A stretch of DNA of 45,107 nt from SAR86 cluster bacterium AG-339-G14 (GTDB lineage: Bacteria; Pseudomonadota; Gammaproteobacteria; Magnimaribacterales; AG-339-G14). The stretch spans positions 1 through 45,107 of the forward strand of contig QCAB01000005.1 in assembly GCA_003282105.1 (NCBI GenBank), read 5' to 3'. Both the position numbers and the translations under genes were made by a program. Every line of letters begins with the position of its first letter. The stretch's first letter is position 1. Below the pieces are notes generated by a model. It was given only the letters and a program-made list of their open reading frames with translations, made no database searches and was not told the origin of the DNA. Shown here piece by piece: positions 1-10,963 of the stretch.

Positions 1-442
1 ATAATATGTGCCACGAGGATATATTATTTTTAGATGAAATCATTTTTATTCCTTCCTTAATTTTTTCAAAAAGAACAGATCTTTCTTCACCGTCTTTTAG
101 CAAAAATCTTGGGCCAGAAGCAGGCGTGTGAGGAATTGAACTCACCAATTTTGGATAATAATCTAAACCATGCTGATAAAAAGCGTTGGCCCATGAATGA
201 TCGAAGACAAATTCACCCTGAGAATGGCTTTTAAGATAAAGAGGCATGGCAGCAATTAACTCTTCGCCCCTTTTTAGGGTTATATGAATAGGAATCCATC
301 CAGTATTTGTTCCCACACAGTTAGTAATCTCTAAAGTTTTCAAAAAATCGTGTTTAAGAAAAGGGTAGTTTAGATCTCCTATCAATGCATCCCAGCTTTC
401 CCTTGAAATTTCTTCAATAGAATTATGAAAACTTATTTTCAT
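1..442 (-). CDS. FemAB-like / DUF482 GNAT-family protein, N-terminal part, truncated by window edge
   Basis: Minus-strand translation from ATG at 442: [115 protein letters not shown]..., typical of the DUF482 (FemAB_like) family. Open to position 1. 4-nt overlap with ubiA. Confidence 0.85.
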   Translation of the reverse strand, partial: MKISFHNSIEEISRESWDALIGDLNYPFLKHDFLKTLEITNCVGTNTGWIPIHITLKRGEELIAAMPLYLKSHSQGEFVFDHSWANAFYQHGLDYYPKLVSSIPHTPASGPRFLLKDGEERSVLFEKIKEGIKMISSKNNISSWHIL

Positions 443-1296
443 AAAATTAATTCGCCAATATAAAAAGCCATAAACATGAGAAATCCAATTAGATTATTTT
501 TTTTAAAAAAATTAAAACTAGAACTTGGGCTGGAGAAACTTGTTCTAATAAAAAATAAAAAGTACCCAATTATAGTAACAAAAAAAATAACATAAAATAA
601 AAAATTGTATTCATAAATTAAACCTAGACTGCCGAAAGTAATTAAGCCAAGTAAACCGAAGGTAAAAATTGTAATTTTTTCTTTCCCTTCAAAATAGATT
701 GCAGAGCTTCCCAAACCAAGAGCTAGGTCGTCTTGTTTATCAGAGATTGCATAGGAGGTATCGTAAGACAAAATCCAAAAAAAATTAGCCAGCATTAAAA
801 TAAAGCAAGCAGACGGCAAAGAATTTGATGCTGCAGCAAAGGCTAATGGAATTCCTCCTGAAAAAGTAATTCCTAAAATTATCTGGGGGATCTTTAAATA
901 TCTTTTTGCAAGCGGATAAAAAACAACTAAAACAACTATCAAGCATGCAACATAAAAAGAAAGTAAATTTAACTGAAATAATAAAATCAAAGCCAAGCTT
1001 AATAATAAAGAGAAAAGCGCTAGAGCTTCATTGGAAGAAACTCTTCTGTCAGCTAAAGGTCTTGTATGAGTTCTAAGCACTTTTGAATCTATGTCTCGAT
1101 CGAACCAGTCGTTGATTACGCATCCTGCAGATCTCATAATTAAAGTTCCCATGCAAAATACCGCAAAAAGATAAATACTTGGATTCCCTCCCGACGCTAA
1201 TACCAATGCTATTAAAGATGGCCATAACAGAAGCATAGTTCCTATTGGCTTGTCTAGACGCATAAGATAAAAATAGTTTTTCAATCTTTTGTTCAC
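439..1296 (-). CDS. ubiA: 4-hydroxybenzoate polyprenyltransferase
   Basis: 285 aa membrane protein with UbiA motifs [26 protein letters not shown] and [14 protein letters not shown]. Confidence 0.95.
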   Translation of the reverse strand: MNKRLKNYFYLMRLDKPIGTMLLLWPSLIALVLASGGNPSIYLFAVFCMGTLIMRSAGCVINDWFDRDIDSKVLRTHTRPLADRRVSSNEALALFSLLLSLALILLFQLNLLSFYVACLIVVLVVFYPLAKRYLKIPQIILGITFSGGIPLAFAAASNSLPSACFILMLANFFWILSYDTSYAISDKQDDLALGLGSSAIYFEGKEKITIFTFGLLGLITFGSLGLIYEYNFLFYVIFFVTIIGYFLFFIRTSFSSPSSSFNFFKKNNLIGFLMFMAFYIGELIL

Positions 1297-1339
1297 ACTG
1301 ATATATTATTCAAAAAATTTAAACCGTACAGAACTTATT

Positions 1340-1534
1340 ATGGAAGAATTCAAAAAATGGGAATGCATTGTTTGTGGCTGGATCTACGATGAGGCTGAAG
1401 GATTGCCAGAGGAGGGCATTCCGCCAGGAACTAAATGGGAAGACGTTCCACATGACTGGGTTTGTCCTGATTGCGGAGTAGGAAAAGAAGATTTTGATAT
1501 GATGCCTTTAGAAGGTTCCGGGAAAAGTTATTAA
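1340..1534 (+). CDS. rubredoxin
   Basis: [52 protein letters not shown] has the two CxxC rubredoxin knuckles. Internal ATG at 1340 preferred over ORF start 1289. Confidence 0.95.
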   Translation: MEEFKKWECIVCGWIYDEAEGLPEEGIPPGTKWEDVPHDWVCPDCGVGKEDFDMMPLEGSGKSY

Positions 1535-2769
1535 TGTCATATACCGGAAAGATTCTTCTCTCGATGTTTTTGGGAATAAGTTTTGGCTCATTAATTAATA
1601 TCTTTTTTTTTGATAATTTCTTTGCAATTTTGTTATCGGAAATTCTTAGTGCTTTAGGAGAAATTTTTATTTCTTCACTAAAGCTGATGGTAGTCCCATT
1701 GGTATTTTTTTCTTTAATTGTGGGAGTGGCTCAAATTGAGAACTCGTCAAAACTTGGATCCATAAGCATAAAAGCGGTTTGTTTATATCTAGCGACGACT
1801 TCAATTGCCATTGCATCGGCACTATTTTTTGCAAGCTTATTCGATATCGGAAGCGGAATTGGGTTATCGACAGATCTTGAGTTTTCCGCGCCATCAGCTC
1901 CTTCTCTAAAGGAAGTATTTGTAAGTATTTTTCCTTCTAATCCGATCAGGTCGATGGCCGAAGGAGAAATGCTTCAAATAATTGTTTTCTCTTTGTTAAT
2001 TGGATTTGGGGTTAAGGCTTTATCAAACAAAAATGAAAAGATAATAAGTTTTTTTCAATCAGGTAATAATTTAATGTTAAAAATTGTAGAAATAATTATT
2101 TGGTTTGCTCCTTACGGCATATTTTGTTTGCTTTCAGATATTTTTTCTAAAATCGGATTTTCAATTATTACTGATCTTGCGTCCTATTTTGTTTTGTTAG
2201 TTCTTGTTCTACTTTTTCATGGCTTTATTATTTATAGTTTTTTCCTTTATTTTTTTACTAGATTGAGCCCCTTAATCTTTTTTAAAAATTTAAAAGAAGT
2301 AATTTTCTTTGCATTCAGTACATCTTCAAGCAGCGCTACAATGCCTTTAACTTTAAAAACGGCTAAAGACAAACTTGGTGTAGATCAATCTGTTGCATCT
2401 TTCACGATTCCTCTTGGAGCAACTATAAATATGGATGGCACCGCTATTATGCAAGGAGTTGCGACAGTATTTATTGCACAAGCTTACGGAATTGATTTGG
2501 CAATGAGTGACTTTTTATTGGTTATTCTTACAGCAACTCTAGCCTCAATTGGAACTGCAGGAGTACCTGGTGTAGGACTTATAATGTTGGCAATGGTTTT
2601 ACAACAAGTTGGACTTCCAGTAGAAGGAATAGCATTAATTATCGGAGTTGATAGATTGCTTGATATGTTAAGAACTTCAGTAAATGTTTGTGGAGATTCA
2701 ATGATTGCTTGCATTATTTCTTCAAGTGAAAATAGCTTGAAGCAAGAAATTTATTATGGTCGTAGCTGA
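1534..2769 (+). CDS. dicarboxylate/amino acid:cation symporter (DAACS/GltP family)
   Basis: 411 aa; serine-rich STSSSSATMPLT, GATINMDGTAIMQG and DRLLDMLRTSVNVCGD motifs. Confidence 0.93.
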   Translation: MSYTGKILLSMFLGISFGSLINIFFFDNFFAILLSEILSALGEIFISSLKLMVVPLVFFSLIVGVAQIENSSKLGSISIKAVCLYLATTSIAIASALFFASLFDIGSGIGLSTDLEFSAPSAPSLKEVFVSIFPSNPIRSMAEGEMLQIIVFSLLIGFGVKALSNKNEKIISFFQSGNNLMLKIVEIIIWFAPYGIFCLLSDIFSKIGFSIITDLASYFVLLVLVLLFHGFIIYSFFLYFFTRLSPLIFFKNLKEVIFFAFSTSSSSATMPLTLKTAKDKLGVDQSVASFTIPLGATINMDGTAIMQGVATVFIAQAYGIDLAMSDFLLVILTATLASIGTAGVPGVGLIMLAMVLQQVGLPVEGIALIIGVDRLLDMLRTSVNVCGDSMIACIISSSENSLKQEIYYGRS

Positions 2770-2833
2770 AATCAAATTTCTGAAAATTATTTAGATTTCT
2801 GATAAATTATTTCGATCTTTAAGGAGAAACATC

Positions 2834-4816
2834 ATGGAATTTAATCTTATCTTGCCACCAGTTTTAGGCTTTCTTGGTCTCTTAGTTGCATTTCTTTTAT
2901 TTTTGCTAGTTATGAGATTTGATGGCGGTTCAGATGAGGTAAAAAAAATAGGAGACCAAATTCATTTGGGAGCAATGGTCTTTATGAGAAGAGAATATAC
3001 TTACTTGGCTTTATTTGTGGCAGTTTTAATAGTTTTATCATACATATTTCTAGGATTGAACACTGCAATTGCTGTCACGGCAGGAGCTCTGTCGTCATCT
3101 TTAGCTGGATGGCTTGGAATGTTTGCTGCTACTAAAGCAAATGTAAGAACCGCTACAGCTGCAAGTAAAGAGGGAGCTCAATCAGCTTTATCGGTCGCTT
3201 TTTACGGAGGATCAATTATGGGTCTTTGTGTTGCTTCCTTAGGACTAGTTGGTTTAGGGGGCTTGTATTTTTATTTTGGTGGAGATCCAGAAACCGCAAG
3301 GGCAATAGAAGGCTTTGGAATGGGAGCATCATGTGTCGCATTATTCTCTAGAGTAGGGGGAGGAATATATACCAAAAGTGCTGATGTAGGAGCAGATTTA
3401 GTCGGTAAGGTTGAAGCTGGAATTCCAGAAGATGACCCCAGAAATCCAGGAGTTATTGCTGACAACGTTGGAGACAACGTTGGAGATGTTGCTGGCATGG
3501 GATCGGATATTTTTGAATCGTATTGCGGTTCCATGATTGCTTCAATAGCAATTGCAGCTACGTTAGACGATAGTGGATTAATGGCTCTGCCTTTAGCCCT
3601 TGCTTCGCTGGGCTTGCTTGCATCAATTTTAGGAATAGTGATAGTTCGAGTTTTTTCAAAAGCAGATCCTGGAACTGCTTTGAGAACTGGAACCATGGGC
3701 TCTGCAGTATTGTTTGTTATTGCAGCGTATTTTTTAATTGACCTAATTCTCGGAGAAAATGTTCTCTTCACTTGGCTTGCAGTCCTATCGGGAGCTGTTG
3801 GAGGAGTTTTAATTGGGTTGATAACAGAGTATTACACTGGGTCAAGTCCAGTAGAAAAAATTGCTAAATCTGGAGAAACTGGACCAGCGACAGTTATGAT
3901 CACTGGATTATCTGTTGGAATGCAATCGGTAGTTTTACCAATCTTAATCTTGGCTGCAATAATTTTAGCTTCAACTAGTTTAATTGGACTTTATGGTGTT
4001 GGAATTGCAGCAGTAGGTATGTTGGCAACTGTTGGCATCACTATGGCAATTGACGCCTATGGCCCAGTTGCCGACAATGCTGGAGGAATAGCGGAAATGT
4101 CAGGAATGGGAAGTGAAACAAGAGAAATAACCGACTCTCTTGACGAATTAGGAAATTCTACAGCTGCTATTGGAAAGGGGTTTGCAATAGGAGCAGCCGC
4201 TCTGGCAGCTTTAGCAATCATTGCCGCTTTTGTTGAGACCGTTTCACACAACAACGCAGAATTTGAATTGGTTTTGTCTGATCCTCAAGTTTTAGTTGGA
4301 ATGTTTATTGGTATTTCTATACCGTTTTTAATTTCATCTATAACTATGACTGCGGTAGGAGATGCTGCGTTTGATATGATCAATGAGATAAGAAGGCAGT
4401 TCAGAGAAATCCCAGGACTTTTAGAGGGAAATGCAGAGCCAGATACAGCAAGATGTGTCGACATTGCTACTTCCGCAGCTTTAAAGAGAATGCTATTACC
4501 TGGTGTGATAGCAGTGAGCGCTCCTGTAGTTGTTGGTTTTGGATTGAGTCCAGAATCTCTTGGCGGAATGCTTGGCGGTGGGTTAATTGGTTGCGTCTCA
4601 ATGGCTTTGATGATGGCTAATGCTGGAGGAGCTTGGGACAATGCAAAAAAATACATTGAAAAAGGAAATTTAGGTGGTAAAGGAACAGACACTCATTCTG
4701 CTGCTGTAGTTGGAGATACAGTTGGAGATCCTTTTAAAGACACTTCGGGCCCAGCAATGAATATTCTGATAAATGTAATGGCGATTGTGAGTTTGGTTAT
4801 ATCACCACTTCTTTAA
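2834..4816 (+). CDS. hppA: membrane-bound ion-translocating inorganic pyrophosphatase
   Basis: 660 aa; [93 protein letters not shown]-like taaggag upstream. Confidence 0.97.
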   Translation: MEFNLILPPVLGFLGLLVAFLLFLLVMRFDGGSDEVKKIGDQIHLGAMVFMRREYTYLALFVAVLIVLSYIFLGLNTAIAVTAGALSSSLAGWLGMFAATKANVRTATAASKEGAQSALSVAFYGGSIMGLCVASLGLVGLGGLYFYFGGDPETARAIEGFGMGASCVALFSRVGGGIYTKSADVGADLVGKVEAGIPEDDPRNPGVIADNVGDNVGDVAGMGSDIFESYCGSMIASIAIAATLDDSGLMALPLALASLGLLASILGIVIVRVFSKADPGTALRTGTMGSAVLFVIAAYFLIDLILGENVLFTWLAVLSGAVGGVLIGLITEYYTGSSPVEKIAKSGETGPATVMITGLSVGMQSVVLPILILAAIILASTSLIGLYGVGIAAVGMLATVGITMAIDAYGPVADNAGGIAEMSGMGSETREITDSLDELGNSTAAIGKGFAIGAAALAALAIIAAFVETVSHNNAEFELVLSDPQVLVGMFIGISIPFLISSITMTAVGDAAFDMINEIRRQFREIPGLLEGNAEPDTARCVDIATSAALKRMLLPGVIAVSAPVVVGFGLSPESLGGMLGGGLIGCVSMALMMANAGGAWDNAKKYIEKGNLGGKGTDTHSAAVVGDTVGDPFKDTSGPAMNILINVMAIVSLVISPLL

Positions 4817-4819
4817 GAG

Positions 4820-6910
4820 TTATTGAGCAGCAATTAAATTTTTCTTATTACCAATCCACCTTTGCATAAGTAACTCAACTAGTTCTGTTTCACTTGAAAG
4901 ATTATTAGCAATCTCTTCAGACTTACTTAATAATTTTGCATCTCTCATAAGGTCAGCTATTTTTAATTCCATCCCTCCGGACTGCCTAGTACCTAAGATT
5001 TCTCCTGAACCTCTAATCTCTAAATCAATTTCAGAAATTTTGAATCCATCATTGGTCTCTTTCATTGCTGTCATTCTTGCTTCAGCTGTTTCACCAAGAT
5101 TTCCTTCATATAACAGCACGCAGTGTGCATTCATGTCAGGACCTCTTCCAACTCTTCCTCGAAGCTGATGTAATTGAGAAAGGCCTAGTCTCTCAGCATT
5201 TTCAATGATCATCAAACTAGCGTTCGGAACATCCATTCCTACTTCTATGACAGTAGTACAAACCAATACATTAATTTTTCCTTCTCTAAAGTCGTTTATA
5301 ACCTTATCCTTTTGAGCTTTTGCTAACTTACTATGCACTAGTCCTATTTTTAACTTTGAACTATTTTTCTCTAACCATTTTTTAGTTGATTCTGCTGCTT
5401 GAACATCTAGATTTTCAGATTCTTCTATCATTGTGCATAGCCAAAAGGCTTGATTTCCCTCAGCACAAATAATTTCTAATCTTTGGATTAACTCAGTTCT
5501 CTTTTCATTAGACATAACTGAGGTTGTAATTGGATTTCTACCTGGAGGTAATTCTGTTATTTTGGAAACACTAAGATCGGCAAACATTGTCATAGCCAAA
5601 GTTCTTGGAATTGGAGTGGCTGTCATAAATAATTGATGCGGTAATAATTCCTCAGAAGTTTTTCTTAGAATTTCATATCTTTGTTTTACTCCAAATCTTT
5701 GTTGCTCATCAACAACAACTAAAGCAAGATTTTTCATTACAACTCTTTTTTGAAAAACTGCATGAGTTCCAATTAAAATTTTTGTATTTCCCGAAATTAA
5801 GTTTTTATTAATTTTTTCCCATTCATTTTTTTTGGTTTTACCAGTCAACAAGTCAATTTCAATGTTTTCATTTTTCATCCACAAGGAGAAATTTTTAAAA
5901 TGCTGCTCTGCTAATACTTCTGTTGGACAAAGCAAAACGGATTGAAAGTTATTTTGCGCAGCACATAACATTGCAGCGGCAGCCACAACTGTTTTTCCAG
6001 ACCCAACATCACCTTGCACCAATCTTCGCATAGGTTTTGATCCATCCAGACTTTCTGTGATCTCCTGAATAACTGAAAGCTGAGATCTTGTGAGTTTAAA
6101 TGGGAGGTTTTTTTGGAATTTTTCGATTAAAGTTTTTGAGGATGAAATTCTAGGACTTTTCATTGCGTCTATTTTTTTAGTTGAAATTTTTACTCCAATT
6201 AAATTCGTTAAAAGTTCCTCCACAATCAATCTTTTCTGTGCAGGGTGATTAAAACTTTTTATTTTCAATATATCATCTTCAATAGAAGGGCCATGGATTA
6301 TATTCAAAGCCTCTTTAATAGATAAGTTTGAAACTTTTTTTTCTTTAAAAGCTTCATCAATCTTTCTTTCTAATGAACTTTTATTTTTTATTTTTCCCAG
6401 ACAGTTTTTAATAATATTTCTCAACCTATATTGAGTTATTTTGCTTGATCCAACTGAATATATTGGAGTTAGTGTATTGTCTAAAGGAGGCCTTCTGTCT
6501 GTGTTAAATAATTTATAGCTTGGATGGAAAATTTCTAACTTATTGCCAGTATTCCTTACAACACCATACATTCTTATTTTAAGTCCATTTTTAAAAGATT
6601 GAACTTGAGGATTTGAAAAAAAGAAAAGTCTTAATTGGATAAAACCTGTTCCATCGGTAATTTTTGCATAAAAGGATCTTCTCCCAGGATAGAAGACTTT
6701 GCTTTCTAATATCTCTCCTTCAACTTGAAAAGCACCTCCAGGCTCAAGATCTTTTATTTGAGTAATTTTTGTCCTGTTTTCATAACTTTTCGGCAGAAAA
6801 AAAAGTGCGTCTTGTACAGACTCAATACCTAACTTTCCGAGTTGAATTTTTACCTTTGGGCCAACGCCACTTACATCATCAATGGAGCTGTTGAGAGAAA
6901 GTTCAGTCAC
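4820..6910 (-). CDS. recG: ATP-dependent DNA helicase RecG
   Basis: 696 aa; VQGDVGSGKTVVAAAAML, VVVDEQQRFGVKQR, MTATPIPRTLAMT, QLRGRVGRG. Confidence 0.96.
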   Translation of the reverse strand: MTELSLNSSIDDVSGVGPKVKIQLGKLGIESVQDALFFLPKSYENRTKITQIKDLEPGGAFQVEGEILESKVFYPGRRSFYAKITDGTGFIQLRLFFFSNPQVQSFKNGLKIRMYGVVRNTGNKLEIFHPSYKLFNTDRRPPLDNTLTPIYSVGSSKITQYRLRNIIKNCLGKIKNKSSLERKIDEAFKEKKVSNLSIKEALNIIHGPSIEDDILKIKSFNHPAQKRLIVEELLTNLIGVKISTKKIDAMKSPRISSSKTLIEKFQKNLPFKLTRSQLSVIQEITESLDGSKPMRRLVQGDVGSGKTVVAAAAMLCAAQNNFQSVLLCPTEVLAEQHFKNFSLWMKNENIEIDLLTGKTKKNEWEKINKNLISGNTKILIGTHAVFQKRVVMKNLALVVVDEQQRFGVKQRYEILRKTSEELLPHQLFMTATPIPRTLAMTMFADLSVSKITELPPGRNPITTSVMSNEKRTELIQRLEIICAEGNQAFWLCTMIEESENLDVQAAESTKKWLEKNSSKLKIGLVHSKLAKAQKDKVINDFREGKINVLVCTTVIEVGMDVPNASLMIIENAERLGLSQLHQLRGRVGRGPDMNAHCVLLYEGNLGETAEARMTAMKETNDGFKISEIDLEIRGSGEILGTRQSGGMELKIADLMRDAKLLSKSEEIANNLSSETELVELLMQRWIGNKKNLIAAQ

Positions 6911-7290
6911 TAATTTTTGAGAGCTATAGTTTCTATTTCAATTGAACTGTTTTTCGGTAATCTTGAAACCTCATATGCTGCCCTTGCAGGGAAGGGCTTT
7001 TCAAATAATTCTGACATGACTTTATTTACTAAATTAAAATTTTCTAAATCGTCTAATAAAATAGTTAATTTTACAATATCTGAAAAAGATAAATTTTCCA
7101 CCTTCAAAATACTCTCAATATTTTTAAAAACTTGTTTTATTTGATTTTCCACTCCATTTACTAACTCCATTGTTGCTGGATCTAGAGGTATCTGGCCAGA
7201 AATAAAAACTAGATTATCTGTTGCTATAGCCTGAGAGTATGTTCCTATTGCTTCTGGAGCTAATGTTGTATTTATTTCTTTTTTCATCAT
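6910..7290 (-). CDS. ridA: RidA family (YjgF/YER057c) reactive enamine/imine deaminase
   Basis: 126 aa; APEAIGTYSQAIATDNLVFISGQIPLDP and PARAAYEVSRLPKNSSIEIETIAL; adjacent to spoT as in many gammaproteobacteria. Confidence 0.92.
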   Translation of the reverse strand: MMKKEINTTLAPEAIGTYSQAIATDNLVFISGQIPLDPATMELVNGVENQIKQVFKNIESILKVENLSFSDIVKLTILLDDLENFNLVNKVMSELFEKPFPARAAYEVSRLPKNSSIEIETIALKN

Positions 7291-9422
7291 TCAAAGAGAT
7301 CTTTATTTTGAACTCTGAAAACTGAAAGAACCGGACTTAATCTTCTTAATTTTCTCATTATTCTAGCTAGATGATCTCTGTCGCTTACATTCATTATGAT
7401 ATGCATTTGAATACTGTTACCTATGGGAGAATCAGTTTTAAAACTTTCAATATTCGCTTGATAGTTAGAAATTACGGTCGATATTTCGGCTAATAATCCA
7501 GGCTTATCTTCCGATGTAACCTTAATCTCGACAGAAAAATCTCCCTCAACCTTTTCATCCCAATTTACTTGAGCGCACAAAGCAGGGTCTTTACGAATTG
7601 ACCTAATATTTTTACATCTTTCAGTATGAATAACGATACCTTTGGTGTTCGAGAAGTGCGCGATAATGTTATCGCCAGGAATAGGGCGGCAACAAGGCGC
7701 ATAAGAAATAACGAGTCCTTCAGAACCGCTAATTTGTATGTTTGAAAATTCAATTAGATCAGTCTGATCAAAGTCTAAAAATTGAATAATCTGATGAGCG
7801 ACCACTAAGCTTGATCTTTTTCCAGAGCCAATTTCTTCGAGAAGTTGTCTAACACTTTTTACATTAATAGATGAAAGAAGCTTTTCCATTCTATTTTTTG
7901 GAATATTTCTAAGTTTAATTTCATGAGGCGCAAGAGCTTGTTCTAAGATTGATTTTCCAAATTTTCGAGCTTTAGAAATTTTTAAATCTTTTAAAACACT
8001 TCTTATAGAACTTCTAGCTCGAGAAGTTCTCACGACATCCAACCATGAAGGATTCGCTTGCGGAATTTTATCGGTAATAATACTAATCGTTTGCCCACTC
8101 TCTAATGGAACGTTAATTGGCGCTAAATTTTTATTTATCCTACAGCCTCTACAATGAATTCCAATATCTGAATGGACTGCAAAAGCAAAATCTATAGGAG
8201 TCGATCCCTTTGGTAATTCAATTATGTCTCCCTTTGGGGTAAAAACGTAAATCTCATTGGGGACTAAACCAGTTTTAACTATTTCAATAAAATCTTGAGG
8301 ATCTTCTACATTCTTTCTTACTTCCATCAATGTATTAACCCATCTTTTTGCCCTCACTTGAGCCGGATTTTCTTTACTTCCGGTTTTGTAAATCCAGTGA
8401 GCAGCGACTCCATATTCAGCAAGTTCATCCATGTCGTTGGTTCTTATTTGAACTTCAATGGGGAGACCATCAAAGGTAATTATTCCAGTGTGAATAGATT
8501 GATACGAATTTGACTTTGGAATCGCGATATAATCTTTAAACCTTCCTTCGATTGGTTTAAAAGAATTGTGAAGAATTCCAAGGGCTTTATAACAGTCCAT
8601 GACCGAGTTGGTTGTAATTTTAAATGCATAAACATCTAGAACTTGATCTAGACTTTTTGACTGTGCTTTCATTTTTTTGAAGATACCGTAAAGATGTTTT
8701 CTTCTACCAGTAACCTGGCTATTTAATTCATATTCGTCTAATTTTTCTTTAATTGAACTTTCTATTTTTTTTAGTATTTTTTTTCGTCCTTTGGTATTTT
8801 TCGAGATTGCATTTTGCAAGACTTTATTTCTAAAAGGGTGGACTACTTCAAAAGCTAAATCTTCTAACTCTCGATAAAATTGATGCATTCCTAAGCGATG
8901 AGCTATCGGAGCGTAGATCTCTAAAGTTTCAACTGCGATTCTTTTTTGTTTTTCTTCATCTAGAAACTTTAGAGTTCTCATATTATGCAACCTGTCTGCA
9001 AGCTTTAGAACTATCACTCTTATGTCCTTAGACATAGCAAGCAGCATTTTCTGAAAATTTTCTGCTTGTTCTTCTTGCTTTGATGCTAAAGAAATTTTAT
9101 CTAGCTTGCTTACCCCATCCACAAGGTTTGCAACATCAATATTAAATTCATTTTTTAAATAAGATTTTGGAATACCAGAGTCTTCGATAACATCATGCAG
9201 AATTGCAGCAGTGAGACAATCTTCATCCATCTTAAAGTCAGCTAATATTTTTGCAACTGCAATTGGGTGAGAGACATAAGGATCTCCGCTTGATCTAAAT
9301 TGTCCCAAATGAGCATTTGAGGCATAAAAATAAGCCTTTTTAACTTGTTCAAGCTGCTTATCGTCAAGATATTCGCTTAAGCTAGAAGCAAGTTTAGTTA
9401 TGGATTTAGTCTCTGCTGTCAT
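7287..9422 (-). CDS. spoT: bifunctional (p)ppGpp synthetase/hydrolase
   Basis: 711 aa; HD hydrolase region (AAILHDVIEDSG), synthetase region (GRFKDYIAIPKSNSYQSIHTG, EVQIRTNDMDELAEYGVAAHW), TGS and ACT domains. Confidence 0.96.
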   Translation of the reverse strand: MTAETKSITKLASSLSEYLDDKQLEQVKKAYFYASNAHLGQFRSSGDPYVSHPIAVAKILADFKMDEDCLTAAILHDVIEDSGIPKSYLKNEFNIDVANLVDGVSKLDKISLASKQEEQAENFQKMLLAMSKDIRVIVLKLADRLHNMRTLKFLDEEKQKRIAVETLEIYAPIAHRLGMHQFYRELEDLAFEVVHPFRNKVLQNAISKNTKGRKKILKKIESSIKEKLDEYELNSQVTGRRKHLYGIFKKMKAQSKSLDQVLDVYAFKITTNSVMDCYKALGILHNSFKPIEGRFKDYIAIPKSNSYQSIHTGIITFDGLPIEVQIRTNDMDELAEYGVAAHWIYKTGSKENPAQVRAKRWVNTLMEVRKNVEDPQDFIEIVKTGLVPNEIYVFTPKGDIIELPKGSTPIDFAFAVHSDIGIHCRGCRINKNLAPINVPLESGQTISIITDKIPQANPSWLDVVRTSRARSSIRSVLKDLKISKARKFGKSILEQALAPHEIKLRNIPKNRMEKLLSSINVKSVRQLLEEIGSGKRSSLVVAHQIIQFLDFDQTDLIEFSNIQISGSEGLVISYAPCCRPIPGDNIIAHFSNTKGIVIHTERCKNIRSIRKDPALCAQVNWDEKVEGDFSVEIKVTSEDKPGLLAEISTVISNYQANIESFKTDSPIGNSIQMHIIMNVSDRDHLARIMRKLRRLSPVLSVFRVQNKDLFE

Positions 9423-9468
9423 ACAGAAAGTTTAGCAAATTTCTTGTGAATGTAAGATATTCTCTAAT

Positions 9469-9726
9469 TTAGTCTTCGTCAGATTGAAGTTGTTCAGAGA
9501 ATTCTTCTTCCAACGCATCGAAATTGAAACTGTCAATGTTCTCACTTGTCACAGTTCCAGCAGCAATTTCTCTAAGAGCAATCACAGTCGGCTTATCATT
9601 GTCAGGATCAAGAGTTGGCTCTCTTCCGTCTACCGCGAGTTGTTTCACTCTTTTTGCAGCGAGTTTTACCATCTCGTATCGATTAGGAATTTGTTTTAGA
9701 CAATCTTCTACTGTAATTCTAGCCAT
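9469..9726 (-). CDS. rpoZ: DNA-directed RNA polymerase omega subunit
   Basis: [30 protein letters not shown]... ; conserved position between gmk and spoT. Confidence 0.97.
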   Translation of the reverse strand: MARITVEDCLKQIPNRYEMVKLAAKRVKQLAVDGREPTLDPDNDKPTVIALREIAAGTVTSENIDSFNFDALEEEFSEQLQSDED

Positions 9727-9757
9727 AAGAGAGATGATTCTAAAGAAAAAAATCTGT

Positions 9758-10381
9758 TTAATCCAGCAACTTTCTTAAAAGATCACTCGTCACTCTGGTT
9801 TTGAATTCGCTAGGAGATTTTTTTTCAAAAATAATGGTTTTAAAATCTATCAAGGCACTTTCAAAATTGTCGTTTAAAATTAAATAATCGTAAAACTTAT
9901 ATCTCGATATTTCATCCTTGGCAGCCGATAAACGAAGATTCATAGATCTATCAGATTCAGTACCTCTAATAGAAAGTCTTTTTTCTAGGTCTTTATAAGA
10001 TGGAGGAATTAAAAAGACGCTTACGACATTTTTGAAAGTTTTTTTTATACTAAAAGCTCCTTGCCAGTCTAACTCTAAAAGTATGTCTTTAGATTTAAGT
10101 ATTCTTTCTGTTAGTAACTTGTCAGTTCCATAAAAATTACCAAAAACTTTTGCATATTCAATGAAATCTCCATCATCTATTTTCTTCATAAATTCATCTT
10201 CTTTGATAAAGATGTAATCTTTTTGATTTTTTTCAGAAGATCTAATTTCTCTCGTTGTAAAAGAAACTGACAATTTTATTTTTTCTGCTCTTTCATCTAA
10301 AAGTAAAGCTTCAATAAGGCTAGATTTACCCCCGCCAGAAGGACTAGAAATTACAAATATATTATTTAAGTTTTTATCCAT
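9758..10381 (-). CDS. gmk: guanylate kinase
   Basis: [28 protein letters not shown]-loop, VSFTTREIR. Internal ATG at 10381 preferred over ORF start at 10414. Confidence 0.95.
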   Translation of the reverse strand: MDKNLNNIFVISSPSGGGKSSLIEALLLDERAEKIKLSVSFTTREIRSSEKNQKDYIFIKEDEFMKKIDDGDFIEYAKVFGNFYGTDKLLTERILKSKDILLELDWQGAFSIKKTFKNVVSVFLIPPSYKDLEKRLSIRGTESDRSMNLRLSAAKDEISRYKFYDYLILNDNFESALIDFKTIIFEKKSPSEFKTRVTSDLLRKLLD

Positions 10382-10408
10382 AGAGAAAATGTCTAGAATA
10401 TCACTTAT

Positions 10409-10963
10409 ATGCACTCTTTTTTAGATAAAGCCTTGGAATTAGACGCCTTACAATATGGGGATTTCACGCTTAAATCTGGAATAAAAAGTAAATACTTTTT
10501 TGATATTTCTAAATTTTTTGAAAATAGTTGCATATACGAATTATCAAAACATTATGTCGAATTAATTCAAAAAAATGATCTAGATTTTGATTGTATATTC
10601 GGTCCAGCCTACAAAGGCATACCCTTAGCTACGGCAGTAGGTATTGAATATTTTAATAAAACCAATAATAAAGTGAGCCTCGTTTTTGATAGAAAAGAAG
10701 AAAAGCTGCACGGAGAAGGGGGAGAATTTATAGGCCTCTTAAAAAATAAAAAAGTTCTTATTATCGACGATGTGCTTACCGCTGGAACAGCAATAAGAGG
10801 AACTGTGGAATACTTAAAAAAAAATGATGCCGATTTAGTAGCTGCTTTAGTTGCTTTCGACAGAGAAGAAAAAAATGCGGAAGGAAAATTTTATAAATCA
10901 AGCTTAAGCGATGAGGGAATAGTAATCTATTCAATAGCAAGCTTTTCTGATCTAGAGTTATAA
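10409..10963 (+). CDS. pyrE: orotate phosphoribosyltransferase
   Basis: 184 aa; PRPP-binding motif VLIIDDVLTAGTAIRG; FTLKSGIKSKYFFDISKF. Confidence 0.93.
   Translation: MHSFLDKALELDALQYGDFTLKSGIKSKYFFDISKFFENSCIYELSKHYVELIQKNDLDFDCIFGPAYKGIPLATAVGIEYFNKTNNKVSLVFDRKEEKLHGEGGEFIGLLKNKKVLIIDDVLTAGTAIRGTVEYLKKNDADLVAALVAFDREEKNAEGKFYKSSLSDEGIVIYSIASFSDLEL

Noticed and set aside
3271-3771. 166-aa antisense ORF within hppA (also 4057-4254 and 4285-4692)
   Set aside because: Composition is a mirror of the conserved hppA coding strand, with low-complexity Pro/Ala/Ser residues and no recognisable domain; treated as spurious.
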